Part shown: one piece after another, positions 54,780-64,000 of the stretch
How positions within the stretch are numbered: position 1 is the first letter of the stretch
Layout: every line of letters begins with the position of its first letter
Assembly (NCBI RefSeq): GCF_954871325.1
Contig: NC_088778.1
Span: forward strand, 17,449,666-17,513,665
Length of the DNA stretch: 64,000 bases
Source: Gordionus sp. m RMFG-2023
Lineage: Eukaryota; Nematomorpha; Gordioida; Chordodea; Parachordodidae
Reading direction: 5' to 3'
Made by a program: the position numbers and the translations under genes
Notes under the pieces: generated by a model
What the model was told of the DNA's origin: nothing
Seen by the model: only the letters and a program-made list of their open reading frames with translations
The model's database searches: none

Positions 54780-56860
54780 CAGGATCTGTGGACATCCCAG
54801 CGATCAATAATATTTTCAACGGTACTGTGAGCACTAGGACCTGCGTATTCCCAGCAGATTTCGGCTTCGGCGAAGGACTTACACTGAATATTGCTTAGTC
54901 CAAGCTCACCGTAGGTCCCTTGATGTCAATCTTTACCAAAGTGATCGCTAGAAGGGGATTCAGACCCAGATTAGACCATTTACGTATCATAGCCAACGAA
55001 GGAAGGTACTTCTGTCCAGCCCACCGAAGGGAGCCAAGCCAGACGAAAGTTTCGCGATTATCCAGCAACTCTTGGCAGCTGGAGTAATCAAAGAGGGCGA
55101 ACAAGACCAGATATGCTCGCCCATGTACATAATTCATAAGTCCGATGGTTCTCCACGCGTCATTGGCGACTTCTCTGAGGTTTCCAAAAACTTCTTACAT
55201 TATTCTTTCCGCCTCAAGTCAATACCGCTAATGTCCAAGAAAGCAAAATACGCCTGTAAAATTTGATATCAGATTGGCTTTCTTCTCCATCCCCTTGACA
55301 TCTCAAGTCAAGAGGTTCTTTGGAGTCAAATTCCAGGGAAACAAATACTGATACAAGGTTCTGCCCATGGGAGCTTCGTTCAGTCCTTACTGCTTGCAAA
55401 GCATTATCCTCAACGCATGCGAAAAGACAGTCCGAAAAGCCTCTTACAATGTATACCTCGATGACATTCTCATCTTCAGAGACAGTGAGTTTGATGTCAA
55501 ATTGTCCACCAGATCGCTCAGATGTAACCTCGAAGGATAGGGACTGATGATAAAAACAAATAAATCAGTACTAGACCCTACGCTTAGGATCACTTAATTA
55601 GGTATTCCCATCGATTTGGAAGCCAAAACCATTACGGCCGACACTAACACAAAAAAAGACTCTCAAGATGTCTCTAAATATTCCGACGGCACTCCTACCA
55701 ACACATACAAATTAGAATAGAGCTAGCGGCCCGAGTCCTTGGAGTCGTGAACCACTTCGCATTCACTATCACAGGGATGTCACGGCTCTCCTCCCCTTAC
55801 TATACTACTATGCACGGTTCAACCCTCACCCCTGTGGTGGACACCTATTTAGTTTTCAAAAAGGCACAAATAATCATTGACGCCCTCGAATAGCCTCTTA
55901 GCCTACGATACCACGTCAGCAATCCAGTATATATAGATGCATCCAGGGTCTACATGACAGGATTTTTACTGGATGCAAACCCCCTTCAAAAACCTTTGCC
56001 TACCCCCCTAAAAAAATCGCCGCCTGTCTCTTTATCATTATTTTCACCTATTTATTTATTGATACTCTTTTCAAAGAATTTATAAAGGATAACTTAAATT
56101 AATTTATCTCTACTACCAACTATCGATATTTTGTGAATATAAAGAATTTATTTTTTAGATAATAAATTCAATTAAAACCTCCATTATTTACAATGAATTA
56201 ATTATTATGGCATTATGAGCTTGCTAAAATATCTAAACCTTTTAAATTACATTTAAAAGGATAGTTTATTTGGAAAACAATGTGTATGATTGTTTGCAAT
56301 ATATAGATTTGGTCGATGAATTGTATTATAATAATAATATAATAAAAGTATTAATTTTTACAGCAATAAATTTTGTCCTATTTCATCTCAAAATTTAATA
56401 GATTACCCCCCAAATAATTTATACCACCCCCATTAGAGCAGCTTACCCCCTACCCCCTCAAAAAATAGGATGCAAACTGTTCCTACCCCTCCCGCTCATG
56501 TAGACGCTGGATGCATCAGACTCCTTCATAGATATCTCCTTTTGGGGATTCGATAATATTTCCGTCACCTTCCAGAAGACCGCACTACTATTTAATATCC
56601 CCATGCATTCAATCATCCACATTAACGCCAGAGAGATCCTTGCAGTTGAGGTGGGCACCCTCTTCGCTGTGAACAGATTTAACATACCACCTATGATCTC
56701 CACCGATTCAACAGTGGCTTACTATGTCTATAGAAAAGGAGGATCAAGATCCCCAGGTATCGAAATTATCACCCAGATTTTGGTAAAGCTCGGTCTTCCC
56801 TCTTCTTCTCTTTTTTCACGTTCAATATCTTCTCTTAATATCTTCTCTTAATATCTTCCT
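54780..56860 (+). mobile_element. RT / RNase H retroelement fossil, possibly DIRS-like
   Basis: A clearly GC-richer stretch than its surroundings. The RT shows FFGVKFQGNKY, KVLPMGASFSPYCLQ and YLDDILIF (55310-55475). The RNase H-like part IHINAREILAVEVGTLF with STDSTVAYYVYRKGGSRS (about 56600-56760) has the TD-x-T-x-x-x-Y-x-x-x-x-GG-x-RS pattern typical of DIRS-type elements. No recombinase, LTR or terminal repeat is visible. Broken by a MITE plus roughly ten smaller breaks. Confidence 0.7.
55944..56509. mobile_element. MITE inserted in the RT fossil
   Basis: CAGGGTCTACATGACAGG at 55944 and CGCTCATGTAGACGCTG ending 56509, flanked by exact GATGCATC (55936-55943, 56510-56517). Reversed relative to the copies at 48522 and 50693. 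Confidence 0.93.
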
Positions 56861-56870
56861 TATTTCCTCA

Positions 56871-57080
56871 ATTTCCTTTCCTTTCCTTTCCTTTCCTTTC
56901 CTTTCCTTTCCTTTCCTTTCCTTTCCTTTCCTTTCCTTTCCTTTCCTTTCCTTTCCTTTCCTTTCCTTTCCTTTCCTTTCCTTTCCTTTCCTTTCCTTTC
57001 CTTTCCTTTCCTTTCCTTTCCTTTCCTTTCCTTTCCTTTCCTTTCCTTTCCTTTCCTTTCCTTTCCTTTCCTTTCCTTTC
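56871..57080. repeat. (CCTTT)n microsatellite
   Basis: About 42 near-perfect TTTCC units, a pure polypyrimidine strand about 210 bp long. The minus-strand frame through it (Lys-Glu-Arg-Lys-Gly repeats) is not a gene. Confidence 0.98.
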
Positions 57081-57135
57081 TTTACTTTTCTTTTCTTTAC
57101 TTTTCTTTACTTTTCTTCTTTTTTTTTCTTTTTTT

Positions 57136-57192
57136 TTCATTTCATTTCATTTCATTTCATTTCATTTCATTTCATTTCATTTCATTTCATTT
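57136..57192. repeat. (ATTTC)n microsatellite
   Basis: Eleven ATTTC units; 57081-57135 is a mixed T/C transition. It probably arose from the neighbouring CCTTT array. Confidence 0.97.
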
Positions 57193-57489
57193 CTTTTCTT
57201 TTTCATTTCTTACTTCCAATTTTAATTTTTCCAATGCATTTATTATTACTTCTTTAATTTTTCTTTCTTCTATTTTTAATTTTTCTATTTTATTATTTTT
57301 TATTTCCATTTTACTTATTTCGACCACATTATCTTTTTCTTCTTCTATTTTTCTTTCAAGTTTATCCATTTCCAACATTAATTTTTCAAATTTATTTTTT
57401 CCCATTTTATTTTTTCCTTTTTCAGCATCTCTAACGATATTAATTTCTTTTTTAATATCGCTAATGATATTTCCTTTCCATATTTCCAA
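57187..57489 (-). CDS. Lys/Glu-rich coiled-coil open frame, unknown
   Basis: A 100-codon frame (EIWKGNIISDIKKEINIVRD ... EKLMLEMDKLERKIEEEKDN) with heptad-like spacing of Ile/Leu. It abuts the pentanucleotide repeat and runs into it, so it may be a chance product of A-rich DNA or a relic of a larger protein. I recognise no family. Confidence 0.3.
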   Translation of the reverse strand: MEIWKGNIISDIKKEINIVRDAEKGKNKMGKNKFEKLMLEMDKLERKIEEEKDNVVEISKMEIKNNKIEKLKIEERKIKEVIINALEKLKLEVRNEKEKK

Positions 57490-57529
57490 TATTTCACCTC
57501 TAAATTTAGATAAATCTCAATAATTTTTT

Positions 57530-58205
57530 CCTCGAACCGAACCTGAACTTGGGGAAGAAAACCCGGGTTTTTGGGAAAAAATCCGAACCGAACCTGAACT
57601 CCAACACGTGAATTTTATTTGAATCCAGGTTCGACAGGGTTGAGTGTATTGTTTAAAATAATATATTAAGATATTCGTGTAAATACAAATATTTGTTATT
57701 TTGAGATTTTATAATATTTTCAAATTTCCTATTAAGTGAAGTGTTTATAAATTTTAAACAACTTTATTCATATACACCATTTTTAAAACTTATTTAATTT
57801 ATTCTCAAAGATTCCTATTGGAGTGTTAATAAATTTTAAACAATTAAATTCATTTACGCCATTTATATTTAATTTTTAACTTATTCTCAATGATTATTAA
57901 GAGGAAAATGAAAGGAACAAGTCAAAGTAAAAATTATTATATAAATTTTAAAAATTGATACATGACTATGCTTTGTATTTTTAACTATATTTTGCCTATA
58001 AATAAAATAAAAAATTTATTTTTTATGCAAAATTTATGTCTAGTTTTTTTAATTATGATTTAAATATAGATTTTTTGTAAATCAATTTAAAAATTCTTAA
58101 ACCCGAACTGAACCCGGAATCAAACTCGGGTTCAAAAATATTTCCCTGAACCGAACCCACCTATTTTTATTTTACCTAAAACTGAACCCGAACCAAACAT
58201 TTATT
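57530..58205. mobile_element. Non-autonomous hAT-like element (AACCGAACC-rich ends)
   Basis: Both ends carry clustered GAACCGAACCTGAACT and ACCCGAACC motifs in opposite orientation, with a non-coding A+T-rich core shared with the 15.6-kb element. Exact termini and target duplication are not resolved. Confidence 0.55.
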
Positions 58206-59300
58206 TCTTCTCCATACATAGATTAATCCAATAAGAACAATTAAAATTAAATGGAAATAATTACAAATGCATTCCACGTATTTAAATGTCTTGATACTTT
58301 GTTTGCGATTAAACATGGTTAATAAAAAATAATTTCTTTTATACTTCAATTTTTATATATTTTACTAGTAGTTCTTTCTAAGTGGCATTTATATAATATT
58401 TATATTTCAATTTTTATATAATAACTTTTATATTTACGTTTGTTATGTTTTATTGAACAGATAAAATTATAAAAAATTAATTAAAACTTTTATTAAAATT
58501 ATTTTTACTTTAGTTAACGATAACAAATATATAAGAGTGATTATGGCCATAATTATTGTTATATAAAAATACATTTCAAAATATAAAAATATATTTTACT
58601 TTTATAAAATTTTACTTTATTATAGCTTTCGTATAGTGATTAGTAATTGGTTAGGCCAAATAACCTTGTAGGTATCTTTTTTTTAAAAACGGCCCCAAAT
58701 TATCGTAACTCATAAACTTAAATACAAATAAGAACTGAAAACGGTAATTTGTGACTTAAATGCAAAATAAGAACTGAAAACGATTGCAAAATTTTATTTA
58801 TTAACTTCAATTTAAAATATATAATAATATTTTTTCGAAACAAACATAATTAATAATAATATTCTATTTAATTAATGCGCGAACTTTTCTTATTCTTCAT
58901 ATATATAAATATGTATCCTTGAAAAAATAGTATTAAATAATATACTGTTAATTGTGTTGTTTATTCAAATTTGTGAAATAAATTATTGAGTAGTAATTTA
59001 AATGTTTTGTTACATATTGTGTTGTTTATTCAAATTTGTGAAATAATTTATTGAGTATTAATTTAAATATTTTGTTACATATACCAGTTGATTGAAATGT
59101 TTTAGTATATATACCAGTTAATTATTATACATATTATCATTATTATTATTTGATTTTTAAAAGTAGAAATAAAATTTATTTAAAACAAAATACAACTTAA
59201 TTATTTCTTGTTTCTTTTATGGTGCCCCGGCACGTTTGTGTAAAATAAATAAATAAATAAATATATATAAAATTTGCTTAAATTAAAAAAAAAGTAAAAA
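58206..59300. other. A+T-rich spacer with local repeats
   Basis: A ~65-bp duplication (TGTGTTGTTTATTCAAATTTG at about 58950 and 59018) and an (AAAT)n tract at 59243-59262 preceded by GTGCCCCGGCACG. No gene seen. Confidence 0.5.
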
Positions 59301-61683
59301 GAAAATTAAATTCGAAGGACATATACTTATACATAAACAAAAGGTAAATTGCGTGATCGCAAAATGTTAAAACTTACAATTTTACGCCAATTTATATTTT
59401 GATACGCTTATTATGCTACAAATTATAGTATATAAATTTATTACGAATTACACATTTTTCATGTAATAGTATTTTCTGATCTATTTTGATAATTTAAATA
59501 TAAAGACAAAATATTATCTGATTTTCTTTTATAACTTAAAATTAGAGATTTAGAATAATCTAGTTTTCTTTTAAAACTTAAATTTAAAGATTTATCCAAT
59601 TTCCTTTGACGACTTAAAATTCGACAAGATTGAATTATTTAATTTCCTTTGACGACTCAAAATTAAAGCATAGTATTTTTTTTTTGATTTGCTTTAACGA
59701 TATAAAATTTAAAGACATAGAATTATTTAATTCCGTTTGACGATGAACTCAATTTTTTTGTTCGATATGAAATTCATAACTTAAAACATATAGTATTTTC
59801 TTAAAGTGAAATTTTTATTATGGACAATAAAATTACTGCTATATGCGATCCTTATCTTAGATTTCCAAAACTTATTGGAGAAATGACGGACACATACCTT
59901 GATATGGTTGAGACATACTTTGAGGATTACATTGCGTCTGACGCATCTAAGGCTAGGACCTTATTAGGTAACTTATCAATTGACATTTATGAAAAAATCA
60001 CATCAATGTGTTCAAAGGCACAGTTAAAAGATTATAAAGTTATTTTTAATAAACTCAAGTTATTAATTCCGAGGGAAGATATAAATTTATGTATAAATAA
60101 TTTTAACTTAGCGGTACAACGTGACGACGAGTCTTTTTACACATTTTTCTATAGAATACATAAATTACATAAGAAGTGCAATTTCATAGATGACAGTAGA
60201 ATTAAGGAGAAATTGATAACGTCTACTTTAAACGATCATATCAGAAGGAAGCTGAATAAGCATAAGGATTGGACTGTAGATGAGATGATTAAATTAGGAG
60301 TTGAGTTAGATGGTAGTAATATTAAACCAGACGTTAGCGATACAAATTATGTAGACAATGATAAAAAATTGGATAAAAATAAAAAAATTTATAATTCAAA
60401 TATTGATAAAATACCATGTAAAAGTACTTTTAGTAATAATGAGATTAATTCTAATGATTATGAACGTAATAATTTTAGAGAAAATAATTTTAATTATAAT
60501 GGACGTAACACTCGTAGGGAAAATTTACATTTTAAGAAGAGGAATTATAATGATTTTAGGGCTAATGATAATGCTAGCCGAAACTATCAAAACAATAATT
60601 TTCGAGACAGTGAGAGTAACTCTAGAAATTTTCGTAATAACCAATCTTCGAACAACAATTCAAACTATTACGGAAGAAACTCCTGTGTTCAAACAATTAT
60701 GATAGAAATAATGCCTGGCATAATAATAATAACTTTGGGAGAAACATTTCCTTGTCTTACAACAACCAAAGAAATCAGAATCAATATGATGATCGAAATG
60801 GTAACCGATATGAGTCTTACAATCATTACAATAATAGTAATGGAGGAAACAATACATGGGAAAACTATAATCTAAGAAAACAAATACAATATCATTATCA
60901 GAGCCAAAGTATTAGCAACAATTGCAATATGAATATTGAAGAGATTGTGGAAAATAAAAATGATGTTATACAAAATAATAACGATAGTGATTTTAATGTC
61001 AACAATTTAACCGAGCACAAACTCTATGACAATGCATTTATGACTTCCTTAAAAGTAAACGATGTTACCGTTACTATGCAAGTTGATACTGGTTCTAAAT
61101 TCACCATTATACCTCATAAAATGGCTAAACAAATAGGTATTAAAGATCTTAAAAAGTCCACTCTACAAATCTCAGCTTATGATGGAAACTTAATTGAAAT
61201 TATCGGCGTAACTCAAGTTAAAGTAAGCTACGATGGTATCGCCAAACACTTGCTAGCAGTGATCGTAAAGTATAATAAAAATGCATTATTGGGTCGAATG
61301 TGGATCAATGCTTTTAGTAATATTTTGAACAAGTTTATAGCAAACATCGATGTCAATTATGAAAATGGAATAAATAAATTAATAAAAGATTGTGAATTTA
61401 AACTGACTACCAAACCCATCAACAAAGTTAACGTCAAGATACATTTACGAAATGATGCCAAACCTAAGATAATACCACCAAGGCGCATACCTTATTCATA
61501 AATAGATGCTGTAACTAAAGAACTTACAAGATGGATAGACGAGGAAGTCATTGAGCCGGTGACGGATTTTCGATGGGCAAGTCCTATAACCGCTGTCTAC
61601 AAAGAAAATGGGAGCGTTAGGGTTTGCGTCGATTTCAAAGACACTGTTAATCCTGCTCTTGAAGATTTCAGATACCCACTTCC

Positions 61684-63755
61684 CAGGGTTGGGCAAATTT
61701 TCAGAAAATTATATTCGGATACAGATACTTTATAAAATTTTGTATTTAAGATACAAGATTCTAGATACTTTAGAAAAATTTCAATAAGATATAAGATACA
61801 AGATACTTGTATTTTTTTAAAAAAAAGTATCTAAGATACAAGATACTTTTTTAAAAAACTTTAAATAGTCAAAATCAAAATGTATAAAGCTTTATTTTCT
61901 TATCTATAATATAAATTTATAAAAAATTATCTAAAATAAATTGTAGAAAATAACAAATTTATTATAAAAGATAATGCGATATTCCATTTAATAATTATAT
62001 AATTAGTAAATAATAATAAATTAGCATCATAAATCTGCATTATTTTTTTATATTCAATCTTTGACGATTTGGTCTACTAACCATATTAGCAAAGCTAAAT
62101 AATCTTGCAACGGGGGCTGAGGAGGGTAATATTGTGTTATATTTAATAAATATTTCTTTTATATATTTATAACTATTTAACATATTTATACTCCGCCTGT
62201 CATCTTTCATATAATTTAGGACCTCTATTTCAATTTCATTTATTGAATTATTAGAATTGGATGTGGTATTTTTAAGGAAAAAGTAATCATCATCTTCATC
62301 AATTGAAGATTTTGTTGAAGTATTAATTTCAATATTATTTTTAAAAACAATTAAAACTTCATGTAATAACAAATCCTGAAGGTATTTTTTTCTTTTTCAC
62401 CATCAATCCAACGATTTTTAAAATAGGGATGAGAAATAGTTGCCAAAAATGCACTTTAAAAATTGTTATCAAAATCATATATATTTTTAAATCTTTTATT
62501 TAAATAATTTTCTATGGCAACAGCTAATGGTTTGCAAAATTGTAGATTGGTTTGAATTAAATTTGAAATTTTTTTTAACGACATTTAAAATTGGAGCTGA
62601 TTCTCCATAATAGCAGTTGGTTTCACTCTGTATTTTGTCAATCGCTATACCCAATGGGGCCATTATATTGCAATATTCTTCTAAATATTGAATTTCAATA
62701 TCTCTTAATTTAGGAAATTCTAATTTTTGACATAATTTAGGAAGTTCGCCTTTAAATTTTAATAAACTATGAAGACTATCATACAAACTATTCCATCTAG
62801 TGCAACAAGGTGTAACTAATTGTTTTCCTAAAACTGCTTTGATAAGTTCTGCAGTTTTAGGCCTATTATTTGCATTCCATAGCTTAGTACATTTAGCTAT
62901 TGCAGGATGATGAATTTTAGAAATGTTAGGATAATAGCTCTCTCGACATCTGTTGTGGCAATTAGACTTATCGTATGGCACAAACAACGAATGTGTTGAG
63001 GCAATGTTATTGAGGCTTCTTTAGACCCTTAAATAAACAAATAAATAATTTTATTTTAATAAAATTTTTTACTAAATTTACAATATCATAATAAATTTTA
63101 AAAAGTATTAAATAATACTTTCAATGATTTCGAATTCTATACATTCATCATCATTGATGTCAAAGTCATTCTCTACAGCTTCCATAGAATATCCAAACTT
63201 CTTGAAAGCTTTCTTAAAGTTAGAGCCGTTATCTGTAACAGTTGCTATAACTTTTTCTTCAATACCAAGGTCACGATGAATTTCTTTATTATGATCATCT
63301 TAAAGTACTTCAAAAAATTTGCCATTAAGTATGCTTAGTTTAAATTTATTGTTATAATTTTATGTTGAAGAATCATCTGAAGACGAAGATAAACATATTG
63401 TTCTATTTTCTTCTTCCATAATTTTAAATAGACAGATATAAAACGATTCAAATATGGTAGTTCTAATTGTTAGCAAATTGCTATATGACGACCAACGTCA
63501 TATATCAAAAATTATCTTAAAATATCTAAATTTTGATTAAATTTTTCATTTAAATCTTAAAACAATATCATTTTAAATTTTAATACTATTTAAATTAACC
63601 AATATAAATTTTTTTTTAAGTATCTGTATCTTTTTGAATACAAAGTTGGTTAAGATACAAATACTTTTAAATAATATGTATCTTAGATACTGGATACAAG
63701 ATACTTTCCAAAATTTAAAAAAAGATACAAATATCCGCGATACTGCCAAACCCTG
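61684..63755 (-). mobile_element. hAT element (CAGGGTTGGGCA ends) in the Ty3 pol
   Basis: CAGGGTTGGGCAAA at 61684 and TGCCAAACCCTG ending 63755, flanked by exact CCACTTCC (61676-61683, 63756-63763), which is part of the RT coding sequence. AAGATACAAGATACTT motifs repeat near both ends. Coding on the minus strand. Confidence 0.95.
62040..63420 (-). pseudogene. hAT transposase remnant in the Ty3 insertion
   Basis: 62496-62987 encodes the core: KLWNANNRPKTAELIKAVLG, QLVTPCCTRWNSLYDSLHSL and IMAPLGIAIDKIQSE. 62040-62372 encodes the end: SIDEDDDYFFLKNTT and LPSSAPVARLFSFANMVSRP-NRQRL, the hAT dimerisation motif (canonical ...APVERLFS...). Upstream, to about 63420, only scattered frames are seen. 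The blocks are in different frames with stops between, so it is inactive but not old. Confidence 0.82.
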
Positions 63756-64000
63756 CCACTTCCAAGAATAAACGATCTTATAGCTAAGCTCAAGGAGGGG
63801 AAGAAATTTATCAAGATCGATTTCAAAGACGCGTTCTTACAAATCCCTATCAACATAAACTGCAGAAATATACTAACCATATCCACACACAGGGGATACT
63901 ACCGGTTTACTAGACTTCCTTTTGGGTTAAAGACTTCTTCTGCAGTTTTCCAACAGATTATGGATCAAATTTTCGGTGACATGAAAGATGTCATTTTTTA

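Larger units (their letters stand above)
59301..64000 (+). mobile_element. Ty3/gypsy element, largely preserved, runs off the window
   Basis: After a ~500-bp leader come Gag (MDNKITAICDPYLRFPKLIG, 59820-60875, with an Asn/Arg-rich C-terminal part) and, in an overlapping frame as is usual for the family, a protease (VTMQVDTGSKFTIIPHKM, near 61075). The reverse transcriptase starts (IDEEVIEPVTDFRWASPITA) and continues after the hAT insert with LIAKLKEGKKFIKIDFKDAF and RFTRLPFGLKTSSAVFQQIM. The 5' LTR was not delimited. It looks close to whole in the part seen, with one transposon insertion and about one or two other breaks; a young fossil. Confidence 0.85.

Noticed and set aside
56868-57140. 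Minus-strand frame of Lys-Glu-Arg-Lys-Gly repeats
   Set aside because: It is only the translation of the pentanucleotide microsatellite.
60358-60857. Additional frames overlapping the Ty3 Gag
   Set aside because: Shadows of the Asn-rich Gag coding repeats.
1-64000. CRISPR array, bacterial operon or giant-virus segment
   Set aside because: Introns, BED/ZMYM hAT transposases and Smoothened show animal nuclear DNA. The tandem repeats found lack unique spacers of constant length.

Overview
The window is animal nuclear DNA, by eye about three quarters A+T. It holds one recognisable host gene and a dense, layered collection of transposable elements. The host gene is a Smoothened homologue (the Frizzled-class 7-TM transducer of Hedgehog signalling) on the minus strand, about 40.82 kb down to 7.68 kb. 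Nine exons were found by reading across splice sites: the cysteine-rich domain, the linker, all seven membrane segments and an acidic, Asn-rich tail. Two introns are only 40 nt, while others are 3 to 13 kb because of transposon insertions. An animal is indicated by Smoothened and by the mix of hAT, piggyBac, P-like, LINE and Ty3-type elements. I cannot name the phylum; the 40-nt introns and extreme A+T fit a fast-evolving invertebrate.

Layout. 0-5.6 kb: a ~250-bp minisatellite split by about 4.3 kb of inserted DNA, including a fold-back hAT MITE and a decayed hAT. 5.6-7.3 kb: a Ty3/gypsy-like fossil. 7.6-40.8 kb: the Smoothened gene. Its introns contain hAT elements at 8.8, 10.4, 12.2, 15.7, 20.7, 22.1, 24.0, 30.1, 33.7, 35.6 and 38.3 kb, a LINE tail at 14.0 kb, Ty3-like pol remains at 17.8 kb and a gag-like fragment at 19.9 kb. 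40.9-43.6 kb: a MITE just upstream of the gene, then a piggyBac relic inside a dispersed repeat. 43.9-48.4 kb: a hAT nested in a hAT. 48.5-51.7 kb: MITEs around a P-element-like relic. 52.9-54.1 kb: a short LTR fossil with a half-tRNA-Leu copy at its primer site. 54.3-56.9 kb: a hAT fragment and a GC-rich RT/RNase H fossil, possibly DIRS-like, carrying a MITE. 56.9-57.2 kb: pentanucleotide repeats. 59.3 kb to the end: a better-preserved Ty3/gypsy element, interrupted by a hAT and running off the window.

Most transposon limits rest on terminal inverted repeats plus 8-bp target duplications read directly from the sequence, so the order of insertion can be worked out at many loci. hAT dominates, with about a dozen distinct terminal-repeat types. 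No CRISPR array, operon, rRNA gene or intact tRNA gene was seen. The best leads are the transposon-inflated Smoothened gene (one apparent frameshift, one anomalous splice boundary, one exon not found), the inverted-duplicate hAT that moved as a unit, and the half-tRNA primer-site copy.
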